DNA of 50,168 bases from Phenylobacterium deserti (GTDB lineage Bacteria > Pseudomonadota > Alphaproteobacteria > Caulobacterales > Caulobacteraceae), in contig CAMCXF010000023.1 in the NCBI GenBank assembly GCA_945883235.1, positions 1-50,168 on the forward strand, given 5' to 3'. Position 1 is the stretch's first letter. Every line of letters begins with the position of its first letter. The notes under the pieces were generated by a model that saw only the letters and a list, made by a program, of their open reading frames with translations, did no database searches and was not told where the DNA came from. The position numbers were made by a program, and so were the translations under genes. This document shows, piece after piece, positions 26,888-36,369 of the stretch.

Positions 26888-27841
26888 ATGAAGCTTGGTT
26901 TGTGGGTCGGTTTGGCGGGGTTAGGGCTTGCGGGGCCAGTGGCGGGGCAGGCACCCCCACCGACACTGGCGGACCCCGAAGGCAATGTCGTCGAGGAACT
27001 GGTAGTGGTTGCGCGCGTGGTCGGGCCGGCCTGGTGGCGGGTGTCGGATGATGACACCACAGTCTACATCCTGGCCCTGCCGGACAGCCTTCTGCCGCGC
27101 GATCTGAAATGGGATCAGACCGGGCTGAACCGGCGGCTGAAAGGCTCAAACGCCCTGATCGGCGGCGGACGATCCTACAAGTTGGGCCTGCGCAACATTC
27201 CGCTACTGCTGTCGCTGCGGCGCAGCCTGCGCACCAAGGGCACCATGGAGGATGACCTGCCGTCGGACCTCAGAGAGCGGTTTGTTGCGTTGCGCGAGGG
27301 GCTGGGCAAGGACGCCAAACACTACGCTGGGTGGGGACCGATGGTGGCTGGGTTCACGCTCGTGGGCGACGCCCGCGACGGCCCGCGCGGCCGCGACGCC
27401 GAGGGTCAGGTGCGGGCCGCAGCGCGCAAACTGGGGGTTCGCGAGCGCAAGCTGGAAACCCGCGACGCCGCGCCCTTGATCAAGGAATTCAAGACCGGCC
27501 TGACAATGGACATCCAGACTGCCTGCCTGGAGGCGGCGATGGCCGACCTTGAGGCAGGCAAGTCCGTGGCGCAGGACGCGGCCAAGGGCTGGGCGCGCGG
27601 CGACGTGGGCGCAGCCCTGAAGGCCCCGCGCGGGTTCGAGAAATGCTTGCTGGTGATCTCCGGCGGTGCCGACGCCTGGCGCCAGACCGTCGACGCCCAG
27701 GCCGGCGAGATCGCCCAGGCCCTGAAAGCCCCCGGCAAGGCCGTGGCGATGGTGCGGCTGCGCCCCCTGATCGCCAAAGGCGGGGTGATCGAGACGCTGG
27801 AAGGTATGGGGCTGGAGGTTGAGGGGCCGGCAGAGCGGTAG
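26888..27841 (+). CDS. TraB/GumN-like secreted protein with degenerate motifs
   Basis: A 317-residue exported protein (signal MKLGLWVGLAGLGLAGPVAG). The overall plan matches the TraB/GumN (TIKI-like) family: WWRVSDDDTTVYILALPD, then the conserved block of helices, and the tail AMVRLRPLIAKGGVIETLEGMG. In the family this first block normally holds GxxH, as in GTIH, and the C-terminal block a second GxxH; here they read ALPD and RLRP. The putative metal-binding histidines are therefore missing. Function unknown. It follows smc by 31 bases. Confidence 0.65.
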   Translation: MKLGLWVGLAGLGLAGPVAGQAPPPTLADPEGNVVEELVVVARVVGPAWWRVSDDDTTVYILALPDSLLPRDLKWDQTGLNRRLKGSNALIGGGRSYKLGLRNIPLLLSLRRSLRTKGTMEDDLPSDLRERFVALREGLGKDAKHYAGWGPMVAGFTLVGDARDGPRGRDAEGQVRAAARKLGVRERKLETRDAAPLIKEFKTGLTMDIQTACLEAAMADLEAGKSVAQDAAKGWARGDVGAALKAPRGFEKCLLVISGGADAWRQTVDAQAGEIAQALKAPGKAVAMVRLRPLIAKGGVIETLEGMGLEVEGPAER

Positions 27842-27857
27842 AGGGGCCAGAGGGACA

Positions 27858-27880
27858 CCGCAGGACGTGCCTCACTGCGG
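27858..27880. terminator. Candidate terminator hairpin between convergent genes
   Basis: CCGCAG (27858-27863) pairs with CTGCGG (27875-27880) around an 11-base loop that contains the stop codon of the minus-strand gene (27872-27874). No T-tract. Weak on its own; it matches a pattern seen at other convergent junctions here. Confidence 0.35.
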
Positions 27881-28240
27881 CTTGCGCACCGCATCCCAGT
27901 TGAACAGGAACGTGCGGTGCTCGGCCCAAGTCTGACCGCTGACCTGATCTCCGACAAGACAGGCTGACGTATGATAAGGACCCGCGCCGTCAGTAGTGCG
28001 GAAACTGACGCAGGTTCGGCCTCGGGAGGTTTTCCAGCGACCGGCTTCGATCTTGCTGTCGTAGAAGCTGCCGCTGACTGACCCGTCGGTGCCAAGGTCG
28101 AGGTCCATCAACTTGGTGTAGGGCACACCCGGCTCAGCTGACAAATCGACGACCCAACGACCATTCAGGGTGGGCGCAGGATCGGCCAACGCACCGGTCG
28201 CAACCAACAGCCCGAGGCTCAACACAACCGACTTCCACAT
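27872..28240 (-). CDS. Small exported protein of unknown function
   Basis: A 122-residue protein with a clear signal peptide (MWKSVVLSLGLLVATGALA-DP). The mature part opens with LNGRWVVDLSAEPGVPYTKLMDLDL and looks all-beta, with two or three cysteines (RGRTCVSF, TSACLVG) that could form a disulfide. The pattern of a small beta-barrel beginning NGRW resembles lipocalin-like secreted domains, but I do not recognise the family with certainty. It converges with the TraB-like gene and diverges from thrB across 206 bases. Confidence 0.75.
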   Translation of the reverse strand: MWKSVVLSLGLLVATGALADPAPTLNGRWVVDLSAEPGVPYTKLMDLDLGTDGSVSGSFYDSKIEAGRWKTSRGRTCVSFRTTDGAGPYHTSACLVGDQVSGQTWAEHRTFLFNWDAVRKPQ

Positions 28241-28446
28241 CCGAAAACTCGCGCTGCTTGCTCACAGGTCTACAGGCCCGAGCATCCCCCAAAGGCCGCG
28301 TGCTGCCAAGGGTGCGGGCGCGACGGCCTCAATGGCGCGGATGTCGGTTCCAGCCAGCGCAAACGCACGGTGTCGCGGCGACCAGCGCTGTCGCCTGCTC
28401 CGCCCAAACACCTTGACCCGACACGCCTGCTCGCCCATCGGGAACC

Positions 28447-29415
28447 ATGGCGGTTTACACGGACATCACCGACGAGGATCTGGCGGGCCTTCTGGCTGAC
28501 TATGATCTCGGCGCGGCCCTGTCGTTCAAGGGTATCGTCGAGGGAATCCAGAACTCCAACTTCCTTCTGGAGACCGAGACGGGACGGTACTTCCTGACGG
28601 TCTATGAGAAGGGGATCCAGCCTGACGATCTGCCGTTCTTCCTGGGGCTGACGCGGTGGCTTTCGGAGCATGGGTTTCCCTGCGCGACACCAATTGTCGA
28701 CCGGCAGGGACGGATGCTGAAGACCTTGCGCGGCAAGCCCTGCGCGCTGGTGACCTATTTGCTGGGGTTGTCGGTGCGCAGGCCCGGTGTCGCGCACTGT
28801 CGCGAGGCGGGTGAAAGTCTGGCCGCGTTGCATCTGGCCGGGCGAGGGTTTCCCATGCATCGGGTGAACGACCTGGGCCAGGCGGCGTGGGGCGCGCTGT
28901 TTGCGCCATTGCATGACCAGGCCGAAGGCCTGAAACCGGGGTTGGCAGACACCATCAAGGCCGACCTGGCCTTGTTGGCTCGGGGCTGGCCGGTCGACCT
29001 GCCGCAGGGGGTCATCCACGCGGACTATTTCCCGGACAATGTATTCTTTCAGGGCGGCAGGTTCGCCGCCGCCTTCGACTTCTATTTTGCCTGTAATGAC
29101 GCGCTGGCCTACGACGTGGCGGTGGCGTTGAATGCCTGGTGCTTTGAGGCGGACGGCAGCTTCAACATCACCTCGGCGCGGGCGCTGGTGGCGGGCTATG
29201 AGAGCCTGCGTCCTTTGAGCGACGCTGAGCGCGCGGCCCTGCCGATCCTGGCGCACGGGGCGGCCATGCGGTTTTTCCTGACACGGCTGTACGACTGGGG
29301 GACGACGCCCGCCGGCGCGCTGGTGCGGCCCAAGGACCCGCTGGAGTACGAGCGCAAGCTGGCGGTGCATCGTGCGGCACCAGACTTGGTGTTGTTCGGA
29401 TCTGGCACGGCGTGA
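28447..29415 (+). CDS. thrB: Homoserine kinase (ThrB, APH-like type)
   Basis: A 322-residue kinase of the aminoglycoside-phosphotransferase fold, the alternative homoserine kinase found in alphaproteobacteria and pseudomonads. It phosphorylates homoserine ahead of threonine synthase. Characteristic stretches are the N-terminal [17 protein letters not shown], the catalytic loop [14 protein letters not shown] and the metal-binding [16 protein letters not shown]. It opens [12 protein letters not shown], typical for the family. Its stop overlaps the GTG start of rnhA (GTGA), a coupling common in alphaproteobacteria. Confidence 0.95.
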   Translation: MAVYTDITDEDLAGLLADYDLGAALSFKGIVEGIQNSNFLLETETGRYFLTVYEKGIQPDDLPFFLGLTRWLSEHGFPCATPIVDRQGRMLKTLRGKPCALVTYLLGLSVRRPGVAHCREAGESLAALHLAGRGFPMHRVNDLGQAAWGALFAPLHDQAEGLKPGLADTIKADLALLARGWPVDLPQGVIHADYFPDNVFFQGGRFAAAFDFYFACNDALAYDVAVALNAWCFEADGSFNITSARALVAGYESLRPLSDAERAALPILAHGAAMRFFLTRLYDWGTTPAGALVRPKDPLEYERKLAVHRAAPDLVLFGSGTA

Positions 29416-29864
29416 CCCCGGGCGTGGTGATCTACACCGACGGCGCCTGTTCCGGGAATCCCGGGCCCGGCGGCTGGGGCGCGATCCTTATGTTCGGCGA
29501 GAAGACCAAGGAGATCTGCGGCGGCGAGCCGGCGACCACCAACAATCGTATGGAGCTGATGGCCGCGATCCAGGCACTGGAAACCCTGACCAGGCCCTGC
29601 ACGGTAGAACTGCACACCGACAGCCAATACGTGATGAAAGGGATCTCGGAGTGGATCCATTCCTGGAAGCGCCGGGGCTGGCGGACTGCTGACAACAAGC
29701 CGGTGAAGAACGAAGACCTGTGGCGGCGCCTTGACGAGGCCCGCCAGCGTCACGATGTGCAATGGCAATGGGTGAAGGGTCATGCTGGCCATGAGCACAA
29801 CGAGCGCGCCGATGCGCTGGCTGGGCAGGGATTGGCGGAAACCCTGAAGGCGGGCCAGTCCTGA
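29412..29864 (+). CDS. rnhA: Ribonuclease HI
   Basis: A 150-residue RNase HI that degrades the RNA strand of RNA-DNA hybrids. All catalytic residues are in place and even share E. coli numbering: D10 ([16 protein letters not shown]), E48 (NNRMELMAA), D70 ([11 protein letters not shown]), H124 and D134 ([16 protein letters not shown]). The basic handle region [17 protein letters not shown] is present. The GTG start overlaps the thrB stop, so the two are translated together. Confidence 0.97.
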   Translation: MTPGVVIYTDGACSGNPGPGGWGAILMFGEKTKEICGGEPATTNNRMELMAAIQALETLTRPCTVELHTDSQYVMKGISEWIHSWKRRGWRTADNKPVKNEDLWRRLDEARQRHDVQWQWVKGHAGHEHNERADALAGQGLAETLKAGQS

Positions 29865-29867
29865 ACA

Positions 29868-29899
29868 TTCGATATTGAATTATCTCGTTCAATCGCGAA
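29868..29899. promoter_or_regulatory. Candidate MarR-type operator (inverted repeat)
   Basis: A 32-base imperfect palindrome between rnhA and the MarR gene. The core is ATTGAA-N8-TTCAAT (29874-29879 and 29888-29893), extended by TTCG at the left end and CGAA at the right with two mismatched positions between. It ends 40 bases before the proposed MarR start, which suits autoregulation. MarR dimers commonly bind AT-rich palindromes of this size. Inferred from position and symmetry only. Confidence 0.5.
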
Positions 29900-29939
29900 T
29901 TGTGTGCCTGCGCCACAAACGGATTCGGCGGAGGGTTCA

Positions 29940-30386
29940 GTGTCGGCAGTGATCGAGGACCATCCCGAGGTCCAGGTATTCGACGAAATCGCCTTGATCG
30001 AGCACGGCGTGCGGATGTCCATCAGCCGCAGCCTGCCGGTGGGCCTGACCTATCCGCAGTATGAGGTGTTGAACCTCATTGTCCGGCGCGGCGAGGACCT
30101 GACCCCGGCGGTGATCGCCGGTGCCCTGAAGATGACGCCCGGTGCCATCACCAACACCCTGCAACGGCTGGAGGCCACCCAGCTGATCACTGTAGAGGCC
30201 AGCGAAACCGACCGCCGAAAGAAACACGTGAGGCTGACCGCCGGCGGACGCGAGGCCTATGCCCGCTCGATGGCCGCCATCCGCCCCAAGGTCGAGAAGC
30301 TGCGTGAGGGCTTTACCCAGAAGGAATTCCGCGAGGCCCTTCCGTTCCTGCGGGCCTTGCGGGTCTGGATGACGGAGCTGGCCTAA
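29940..30386 (+). CDS. MarR-family transcriptional regulator
   Basis: A 148-residue winged-helix regulator. The DNA-recognition region is LTPAVIAGALKMTPGAITNTLQRLE, followed by the wing LITVEASETDRRKKHVRLTAGGREAY; both are standard MarR sequence. A GTG start at 29940 is favoured because GGAGGG lies just upstream; an in-frame GTG at 29904 is possible. The palindrome upstream is a candidate operator. No efflux or metabolic target sits in an obvious operon, so the ligand is unknown. Confidence 0.9.
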   Translation: MSAVIEDHPEVQVFDEIALIEHGVRMSISRSLPVGLTYPQYEVLNLIVRRGEDLTPAVIAGALKMTPGAITNTLQRLEATQLITVEASETDRRKKHVRLTAGGREAYARSMAAIRPKVEKLREGFTQKEFREALPFLRALRVWMTELA

Positions 30387-30409
30387 GGCCGGCGGACTAT
30401 TTCCCGGCC
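30387..30409. terminator. Candidate terminator hairpin between MarR and DUF3617 genes
   Basis: GGCCGG (30387-30392), directly after the MarR stop, pairs with CCGGCC (30404-30409). The 11-base loop holds the stop codon of the DUF3617 gene. No T-tract. Confidence 0.35.
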
Positions 30410-30951
30410 AGGTTGGCGATGTTCATGGTCATGCCATTTGGCATCGTCATGTCGCCGGGCTTCATGTTGGCCGGGCACGCACCTCCCCAGGTCCCGGTCA
30501 TCTCCATCTCGTGGGTACCATTGGCCTGAGCCATGCTGGAGCCCGTCGTCACTGAAGTGGCCTTGATCACATACTTCGAGTTGAAGTCGCCGGTGGCCTT
30601 GCCGGTCGTGGAAACCTTGCCGGCCTGGCCCATGTCGCACTCACTGGTAAAGGCCCAGCCGCCGGGCTTGGGTGTGATATCATTCTTTGCACAGATGTCC
30701 TTGCCCGCCTGCTGACCCCAGACGGTCAGTTTGGCTTCTGTGGCTTTATCCAGGCATAGCTTCATGGTCTGGGTCATCCCGCCAGTGGTTACGGTCTGGG
30801 CCCAGAGGCCGGGTTTGCGCTTGGGCGGACTGGTCATCGAGGCGGCGGCTGAAACGTTGGGTGCGTCACCGGCCGCCGCGGTAGCGTCGGGCTTCTTCTC
30901 GCAGGCGGCCAATACCAACAGGCTGACGCCCAGTATGAGAGCACGATGCAT
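30397..30951 (-). CDS. DUF3617 lipoprotein
   Basis: A 184-residue lipoprotein (MHRALILGVSLLVLAAC). The mature part starts with a flexible Ala-rich linker, then the DUF3617 features KRKPGLWAQTVTTGG, the conserved cysteine in MKLCLDKA, a second in GKDICAKND and a third in TSECDM, and a Met/Gly-rich C-terminus. DUF3617 proteins are periplasmic and of unknown function. I chose the ATG at 30951 because it gives a full lipoprotein signal; an in-frame start at 30978 would spoil it. Divergent from the small GNAT. Confidence 0.85.
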   Translation of the reverse strand: MHRALILGVSLLVLAACEKKPDATAAAGDAPNVSAAASMTSPPKRKPGLWAQTVTTGGMTQTMKLCLDKATEAKLTVWGQQAGKDICAKNDITPKPGGWAFTSECDMGQAGKVSTTGKATGDFNSKYVIKATSVTTGSSMAQANGTHEMEMTGTWGGACPANMKPGDMTMPNGMTMNIANLAGK

Positions 30952-31011
30952 CTTGATCACTCCTTCGGGGTCCCTCACTCTCGAAGCTACTCCTGACGAG
31001 GCTTTTGTGAA

Positions 31012-31278
31012 ATGACCGAACTACGCGATGCCGGTACCCGCTACGAAATGGACGAGCAGGGCGAGACCTCGTACGCCGACTACCGCCTCGAGGGCGCGCG
31101 CCTCTACATCGACTACGTCTTCAGCCCCCCGGCGTTGCGAGGCACCGGGGCGTCCGGTCGTTTGATGACGACCCTCGCTTTAGAGGCTCGGACCAGGGGC
31201 TGGACGATAACGCCCATCTGCGGGTACGCGGCGGCGTGGCTGAAACGCAGCACCGAATTCCGAGACCTTGTGGAGTAG
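31012..31278 (+). CDS. Small GNAT-like acetyltransferase (YjdJ/COG2388 type)
   Basis: An 88-residue mini-GNAT. The order is RYEMDEQGETSYADYRLEG, then YIDYVFSPPALRGTGASGRLM with the acetyl-CoA loop, and the C-terminal PICGYAAAWLKR. These are the diagnostic stretches of the short family that includes human GTLF3B/NATD1. The length is normal for the family. The substrate is unknown. It faces secA, with a hairpin between the two stops. Confidence 0.88.
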   Translation: MTELRDAGTRYEMDEQGETSYADYRLEGARLYIDYVFSPPALRGTGASGRLMTTLALEARTRGWTITPICGYAAAWLKRSTEFRDLVE

Positions 31279-31288
31279 GGCTGGGCCC

Positions 31289-31308
31289 AACAGGTCACGC
31301 AACCTGTT
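31289..31308. terminator. Candidate terminator hairpin between GNAT and secA
   Basis: AACAGGT (31289-31295) pairs with ACCTGTT (31302-31308) around the six-base loop CACGCA. It lies between the stops of two convergent genes. No long T-tract on either strand. Confidence 0.45.
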
Positions 31309-31338
31309 CATTGCCCCGATAGTTCCTGACCACCGCTC

Positions 31339-34092
31339 CTAGATCAACGCCCCGTGGCAGTGCTTGAACTTGTTGCCGGAGCCGCAGGGGCAGGGCTGGT
31401 TGCGGCCGGTGGATTGCCAGCCTTCGGGCAGGGCCGAGACCGGCAGGGCCTTGCGCTGGTCGGCCAGCAGGCCGCCGGGCCGGAAGCCCTGAACCTCGTT
31501 CTCGCCGGTCAGCGGATCGAGGTGGACCTCGAAGGTTGATGGCGTGGCCGGGGGCGGCGGTTCCTCGAACGAGAACTCCACGGTCATCAGCCAGCGGGTG
31601 ACGTTCAGGCGCAGGTCGCTGAGCAGCTTTTCGAAGAGCGTGAAGGCTTCGGTCTTGAACTCGTTCAGCGGGTCGCGCTGGGCGTAGCCGCGCAGGTGGA
31701 TCACAGAGCGCAGGTGGTCGATGTGCATAAGGTGCTCGCGCCACTGCAGGTCGACGGTCTGGAGCATGAAGCTCTTTTCGATGTTCCGCATGTGGTCGCC
31801 GACCAGCAGGTTGCGTTCGACGGCGCGGGCGTCGGCGGCCTTGCGCAGGCGCTCCTCGATCTCCTCGTTGCCGATGCCGTCTTCGGCGGCCCAGTCGACG
31901 AGGGGCAGCTGCAGGCCGAGGTTTTGTTGAACCTGGGCGTCCAGGCCCTCGATATCCCACTGCTCGGCATAGGCCTTGGGCGGCAGATGACGGACCACGA
32001 ACTCGCTTATCACCTCGTCACGGAATTCGCCGATGATCTCCTGCAGGTCGGTGGCCTCCATGAACTCCTGGCGCTGCTCGAACACAGCCTTGCGCTGGTC
32101 GTTGATGACATCGTCGTACTTGAGCAGGTTCTTGCGCATTTCGTAGTTGCGCTGCTCGACGCGCTTCTGGGCGGTGGCAATCGCGCTGTTCAGCCACTTG
32201 TGGGTGATCGCCTCACCTTCCTGGACGCCGAAGGTGCGCATGATGGAGTCCAGACGCTCGCCGGCGAAGATGCGCAGAAGATCGTCCTCGCAGGACAGGA
32301 AGAACTTGGAGTGGCCGGGGTCGCCCTGGCGGCCAGTGCGGCCGCGCAGCTGGTTGTCGATGCGGCGGCTTTCGTGCCGCTCGGTGCCGAGCACAAACAG
32401 GCCGCCGGAGTCCAGGGCCTGCTTCTTCAGATCGGCAATCTCGGCCTCGATCACGGCCTTGCGGGCCAGCGCCTGCTCGGGCGTGACTTCGACACCATTG
32501 TTGCGTTGCTCTTCGCGCCAGTCGGCCAGCTTCATGTCGACGTTGCCGCCCAGCTGGATGTCGGTGCCGCGACCGGCCATGTTGGTGGCGATCGTGATGG
32601 CGCCCGGCACGCCAGCGTCGGCGACGATGCCGGCTTCCTGCTCGTGATAGCGGGCGTTCAGCACACTGTGCGGCAGGCCGCGGATGGTCTTGCCGTCCAG
32701 CTCGAAGGTGTGGGCCTTGAGCATCTCGGACAAGAGTTCGGATTTTTCGATCGAGACCGTGCCCACCAGGATCGGCTGCTTGCGGCGATAGCAGTCCTCG
32801 ATCAGCAAGCAGACAGCGTGGTTCTTTTCCGCCGAGGTCCGGTAGACCTCGTCGTCGTCGTCGATCCGTACCACGGGGCGATTGGTGGGGATTTCGGCGA
32901 CATCCATCTTGTAGATGTCGAGGAATTCCTGGGCCTCGGTCGAGGCCGTACCGGTCATGCCGGACAGCTTGGAATAAAGGCGGAAGTAGTTCTGGATCGT
33001 CACCGAGGCCAGGGTCTGGTTCTCGGGCTGGACGACCGCGCCTTCCTTGGCCTCGATGGCCTGGTGCAGGCCTTCGGACAGGCGCCGGCCCTGCATCATG
33101 CGGCCGGTGAATTCGTCGATCAGGATCACCTCGCCGGCGCGGACGATGTAGTCCTTGTCGCGCACATAGATGACGTTGGCGCGGAGGGCCTGATTGATGT
33201 GGTGCACGACTGAGATGTTGGCCGGATCATAGAGCCCGGCGCTGTCGGGTTCCAGGTGACCGGCGGCGGCAGCCATCTCCTCGATGGTTTCCGAGCCGTC
33301 CTCGGTCAGGATCACCTGCTTCTGCTTCTCGTCGTATTCGTAGGTCGTCGTGTCCTTGATCAGCTCTTTGACCAGCAGATCCATGATTCGATAGAAATCG
33401 CTCTTGTCGTCCGTGGGACCGGAAATGATCAGAGGCGTACGCGCCTCGTCGATCAGGATCGAGTCCACCTCGTCGACGATCGCGAAGTTGTGGCCGCGCT
33501 GGACCATCTCGGACACGTCATAGACCAGGTTGTCGCGCAGATAGTCGAAGCCGAATTCGTTGTTGGTGCCGTAGGTGATGTCCGAACCATAGGCCGCCTG
33601 GCGCTCGGCCTGGCTCAGGCCATGCACGATGACGCCGACCGACAGGCCCAGGAACCGGTAGACCTGACCCATCCACTCGCTGTCGCGCTGGGCGAGGTAG
33701 TCGTTGACGGTGATGACGTGGACGCCCTTGCTGGCCAGCGCGTTCAGATAGACCGGGCCGGTGGCGACCAGGGTCTTGCCCTCGCCGGTCCGCATCTCAG
33801 CGATGCCGCCCTTGTGCAGGATCATGCCGCCGACCAGCTGGACGTCATAGTGGCGCTGCCCCAATACGCGGCGTGCGGCCTCGCGGACCACGGCAAAAGC
33901 CTCTTCCAGCAAGCCGTCCAGCGTCTCGCCCTTGGCTAGACGCTCGCGGAATTCCACAGTCTTGGCCCGCAGCTGCTCGTCCGACAGTGCGTGGGTTGCC
34001 GGCTCGAGCGCCGTGATCTTAAGGGCGCGCGACGCCATGCCCTTGACCTTGCGGTCGTTGGAGGAGCCGAAGAAACGCTGGAATATGGTCAA
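31339..34092 (-). CDS. secA: Preprotein translocase ATPase SecA
   Basis: A 917-residue motor ATPase that drives proteins through SecYEG. Walker A is in [11 protein letters not shown], Walker B in [20 protein letters not shown], and the helicase motif [13 protein letters not shown] is present. The C-terminus has the zinc-binding SEC-C tail [13 protein letters not shown], which contacts SecB and ribosomes. The proposed start codon is TTG at 34092, giving [17 protein letters not shown], which fits the usual SecA N-terminus; the next in-frame ATG would remove 18 residues. Confidence 0.97.
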   Translation of the reverse strand: MTIFQRFFGSSNDRKVKGMASRALKITALEPATHALSDEQLRAKTVEFRERLAKGETLDGLLEEAFAVVREAARRVLGQRHYDVQLVGGMILHKGGIAEMRTGEGKTLVATGPVYLNALASKGVHVITVNDYLAQRDSEWMGQVYRFLGLSVGVIVHGLSQAERQAAYGSDITYGTNNEFGFDYLRDNLVYDVSEMVQRGHNFAIVDEVDSILIDEARTPLIISGPTDDKSDFYRIMDLLVKELIKDTTTYEYDEKQKQVILTEDGSETIEEMAAAAGHLEPDSAGLYDPANISVVHHINQALRANVIYVRDKDYIVRAGEVILIDEFTGRMMQGRRLSEGLHQAIEAKEGAVVQPENQTLASVTIQNYFRLYSKLSGMTGTASTEAQEFLDIYKMDVAEIPTNRPVVRIDDDDEVYRTSAEKNHAVCLLIEDCYRRKQPILVGTVSIEKSELLSEMLKAHTFELDGKTIRGLPHSVLNARYHEQEAGIVADAGVPGAITIATNMAGRGTDIQLGGNVDMKLADWREEQRNNGVEVTPEQALARKAVIEAEIADLKKQALDSGGLFVLGTERHESRRIDNQLRGRTGRQGDPGHSKFFLSCEDDLLRIFAGERLDSIMRTFGVQEGEAITHKWLNSAIATAQKRVEQRNYEMRKNLLKYDDVINDQRKAVFEQRQEFMEATDLQEIIGEFRDEVISEFVVRHLPPKAYAEQWDIEGLDAQVQQNLGLQLPLVDWAAEDGIGNEEIEERLRKAADARAVERNLLVGDHMRNIEKSFMLQTVDLQWREHLMHIDHLRSVIHLRGYAQRDPLNEFKTEAFTLFEKLLSDLRLNVTRWLMTVEFSFEEPPPPATPSTFEVHLDPLTGENEVQGFRPGGLLADQRKALPVSALPEGWQSTGRNQPCPCGSGNKFKHCHGALI

Positions 34093-34210
34093 GTGCTAGT
34101 CCGATCGTGCGAGCCGCGCGCGGCGATAAAGCCCTTCGCCGCCGGGGCAAAAGCGCTCTTTCAGGGGCGTGGGAGACTTAAGGAGTGACCCCGCCCAAGT
34201 CAACGCGGCG

Positions 34211-34224
34211 ACCCTGTTCAGGGT
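34211..34224. promoter_or_regulatory. Perfect 14-bp palindrome in the secA-methyltransferase gap
   Basis: ACCCTGTTCAGGGT is a perfect palindrome, and its last base begins a TTGACC hexamer (34224-34229) on the plus strand. It sits in the 274-base divergent gap, 143 bases before the methyltransferase start. It could be a repressor site overlapping a -35 element, but no convincing -10 was found. Confidence 0.3.
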
Positions 34225-34366
34225 TGACCAACGTCGTAGGCAATATACCGTCCATCTCACTATGAAGGCTTAATCGCACATAAGCGCCGCGCACTCCGCT
34301 GGCCATTCGCGACGCGCGGGGACCTCGTGTCCTGGCGCGCAACCCTCCTCTATTTCAGAGACGTAC

Positions 34367-35140
34367 ATGCTTTCCAACAGCACGACCGCGACCAATCACT
34401 ATGGTGCCCTGGCCGCAGAGATCTATGACATCGACAAGCCGTTCGGCGCTCTTTCAGATACACGCTTCCATCTGGAGCGCTTCTCGGGCTTTGAGCGGCC
34501 GATCCTGGAGCCCGCTTGCGGAAGCGGGCGCACCCTGGTTCCGTTCCTCGAGGCGGGGCTTGACATCACCGGCTTCGACCAGAGCCCGGAGATGCTGGAG
34601 CGTTGCCGCGCCCGCTGTGCCGAGCGGGGGTTCTCGCCTGACCTCGGCCAGCAACGGTTCGAGGACTTCCGCTATCCGCGAAAGTTCGGGGCGATCCTGG
34701 TCCCGGTGGGGACCTTCACCCTCATCGACGACCTGGCCGTGGCGCGTGCTGTGCTGCGCCGGTTCCGGGATCATCTGGAGCCAGGCGGGGTGGTGGTGCT
34801 CGACATGCAACCGCTGAAATTCCTGGCCGATACGCGCGATGATCGCCGCCGCTGGATCGCGCCCAACGGCGATCTGCTGACGGTCGAGGGCGTCCGGACC
34901 AACACCGACTGGCTGACCCAGCGGCGTGAGGCGATGCTCCGCTACGAGCGCTGGCGGGACAATCGGCTGATCGAGACCCACATGGAGCCCATGGCCCAGC
35001 GGTACTGGGGCCTGGAGGAGTTCCGCCTGTTCCTTGAGGCGGCAGGCTTTGTTGGCGTCACCGTCACCGGCGGCTACGACCGTTCGCGCGGGCCGCGCCA
35101 AGCCGACCATGTGTGGACGTTCGAGGCGGTGCGAGCGTAG
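34367..35140 (+). CDS. Class I SAM-dependent methyltransferase
   Basis: A 257-residue cytoplasmic methyltransferase. The SAM-binding motif I is ILEPACGSGRTLVPFLEAG; the acidic residue after strand 2 is in ITGFDQSPEMLERC. Motif post-II and III are seen in ILVPVGTFTLIDD and LEPGGVVVLDMQP. The C-terminal part (RYWGLEEFRLFLEAAGF) is typical of small-molecule methyltransferases. The substrate is unknown. It has its own long upstream gap and converges on a thiolase gene. Confidence 0.9.
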   Translation: MLSNSTTATNHYGALAAEIYDIDKPFGALSDTRFHLERFSGFERPILEPACGSGRTLVPFLEAGLDITGFDQSPEMLERCRARCAERGFSPDLGQQRFEDFRYPRKFGAILVPVGTFTLIDDLAVARAVLRRFRDHLEPGGVVVLDMQPLKFLADTRDDRRRWIAPNGDLLTVEGVRTNTDWLTQRREAMLRYERWRDNRLIETHMEPMAQRYWGLEEFRLFLEAAGFVGVTVTGGYDRSRGPRQADHVWTFEAVRA

Positions 35141-35154
35141 GGCACAAACGAAAA

Positions 35155-35176
35155 GGCCCTCCCGCGAGGGAGGGCC
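35155..35176. terminator. Strong terminator hairpin between methyltransferase and thiolase
   Basis: GGCCCTCCC (35155-35163) pairs perfectly with GGGAGGGCC (35168-35176) around the loop GCGA. Read on the minus strand it is followed by TTTTCGTTTG, so it is a good intrinsic terminator for the thiolase gene; on the plus strand it may also stop the methyltransferase transcript. Confidence 0.8.
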
Positions 35177-35199
35177 GATCCGTTTCAAGTCGCAGAAGT

Positions 35200-36369
35200 C
35201 TAGTAGATCTCGAACAGGCCGGCGCCGCCCTGGCCGCCGCCGATGCACATGGTCACCACGCCCCACTTGGCTTTGCGACGACGGCCTTCCTGCAGGATGT
35301 GGCCGGTCAGGCGCGCGCCGGTCATGCCGAAGGGGTGGCCGATGGAGATGGAGCCGCCGTTGACGTTGTACTTTTCGGGATCGATGCCCAGCTTGTCGCG
35401 GCTATAGAGGCACTGGCTGGCGAAGGCTTCGTTCAGTTCCCACAGGTCGATGTCGTCCACCTTCAGTCCCTGGCGTGCCAGTAGCTTGGGGATTGCGAAC
35501 ACCGGACCGATGCCCATTTCGTCGGGCTCACAGCCGGCCACGGCCCAGGACACGAACCGGCCCATGGGCTCCAGCCCGCGACGCTCGGCCTCCTTGGCCT
35601 CCATCATCACGACCATGGCGGCCCCGTCGGAGAGCTGGGACGCATTACCGGCGGTGACGAAGTTGCCTTCGCCCTTGACGGGCGACAGCTTGGAAAGACC
35701 TTCCAGGGTGGTGTCGGGACGATTGCATTCGTCCTTGTCCACGACGTAATCGACGATGGATTCTTCCTTGGTCTCCTTGTTGACCACCTTCATCTTGGTC
35801 TTCATCGGGACGATTTCGTCCTTGAACTTGTTCGCTTGCTGGGCGGCGGCCATGCGCCGCTGCGATTCCAGTGAGAACTCGTCCTGGTACTGGCGGCTGA
35901 GGCCATAACGCTTGGCGACCACGTCGGCGGTGTCGATCATGGCCATGAAAATGTCCGGGGCGACCTTCATCAACTCCGGGTCGATCGCCTCGCGCGGCAT
36001 GCCGCCGCCGGGGATCGAGATGCTTTCAACACCACCGGCCACAACGCAATCGGCACCGTCGCCGCGGATGTGGTTTGCGGCCATGGCGATGGTCTGCAGA
36101 CCCGACGAGCAGAAGCGGTTGACGGTTACGCCGCCCGTGGTGACGGGCATGCCGGCCAGCAGGGCTGCCTGGCGGCCGATGTTCGCCGCGCCGTGGGCGT
36201 TGTTGCCCATGTAGCAGTCTTCGACGAAGTCGGCCTCGACGCCGGAACGCTCGACTGCGTGTTTGATGGCGTGGGCGGCCATGGACATCGGCGGCGTGAT
36301 GTTGAAACCACCACGTCCGGACTTAGCCAGGCCGGTGCGGGCGTAGGAAACGATAACAGCTTCGCGCAT
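35200..36369 (-). CDS. Acetyl-CoA C-acyltransferase (thiolase)
   Basis: A 389-residue thiolase that cleaves 3-ketoacyl-CoA or condenses acetyl-CoA. The nucleophilic cysteine is in VNRFCSSGLQTIA, the active histidine in ISIGHPFGMTGAR, and the second cysteine in MCIGGGQGGAGLFE. The internal YVVDKDECNRPDTTLEGLSKL is typical of beta-oxidation type thiolases (FadA-like). The ATG at 36369 follows GGAGGATCTTTTCAA; the 11 codons upstream in frame lack similarity. No fadB partner is adjacent. Confidence 0.95.
   Translation of the reverse strand: MREAVIVSYARTGLAKSGRGGFNITPPMSMAAHAIKHAVERSGVEADFVEDCYMGNNAHGAANIGRQAALLAGMPVTTGGVTVNRFCSSGLQTIAMAANHIRGDGADCVVAGGVESISIPGGGMPREAIDPELMKVAPDIFMAMIDTADVVAKRYGLSRQYQDEFSLESQRRMAAAQQANKFKDEIVPMKTKMKVVNKETKEESIVDYVVDKDECNRPDTTLEGLSKLSPVKGEGNFVTAGNASQLSDGAAMVVMMEAKEAERRGLEPMGRFVSWAVAGCEPDEMGIGPVFAIPKLLARQGLKVDDIDLWELNEAFASQCLYSRDKLGIDPEKYNVNGGSISIGHPFGMTGARLTGHILQEGRRRKAKWGVVTMCIGGGQGGAGLFEIY

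Noticed and set aside
14771..29415. thrC and thrB as one operon
   Set aside because: They are 12 kb apart with several unrelated genes, including a minus-strand gene, between them.
31696..33213. A 505-codon open frame antisense to secA
   Set aside because: Low-complexity Asp/Leu/Val translation, typical of the shadow of a GC-rich gene. SecA on the other strand is certain.
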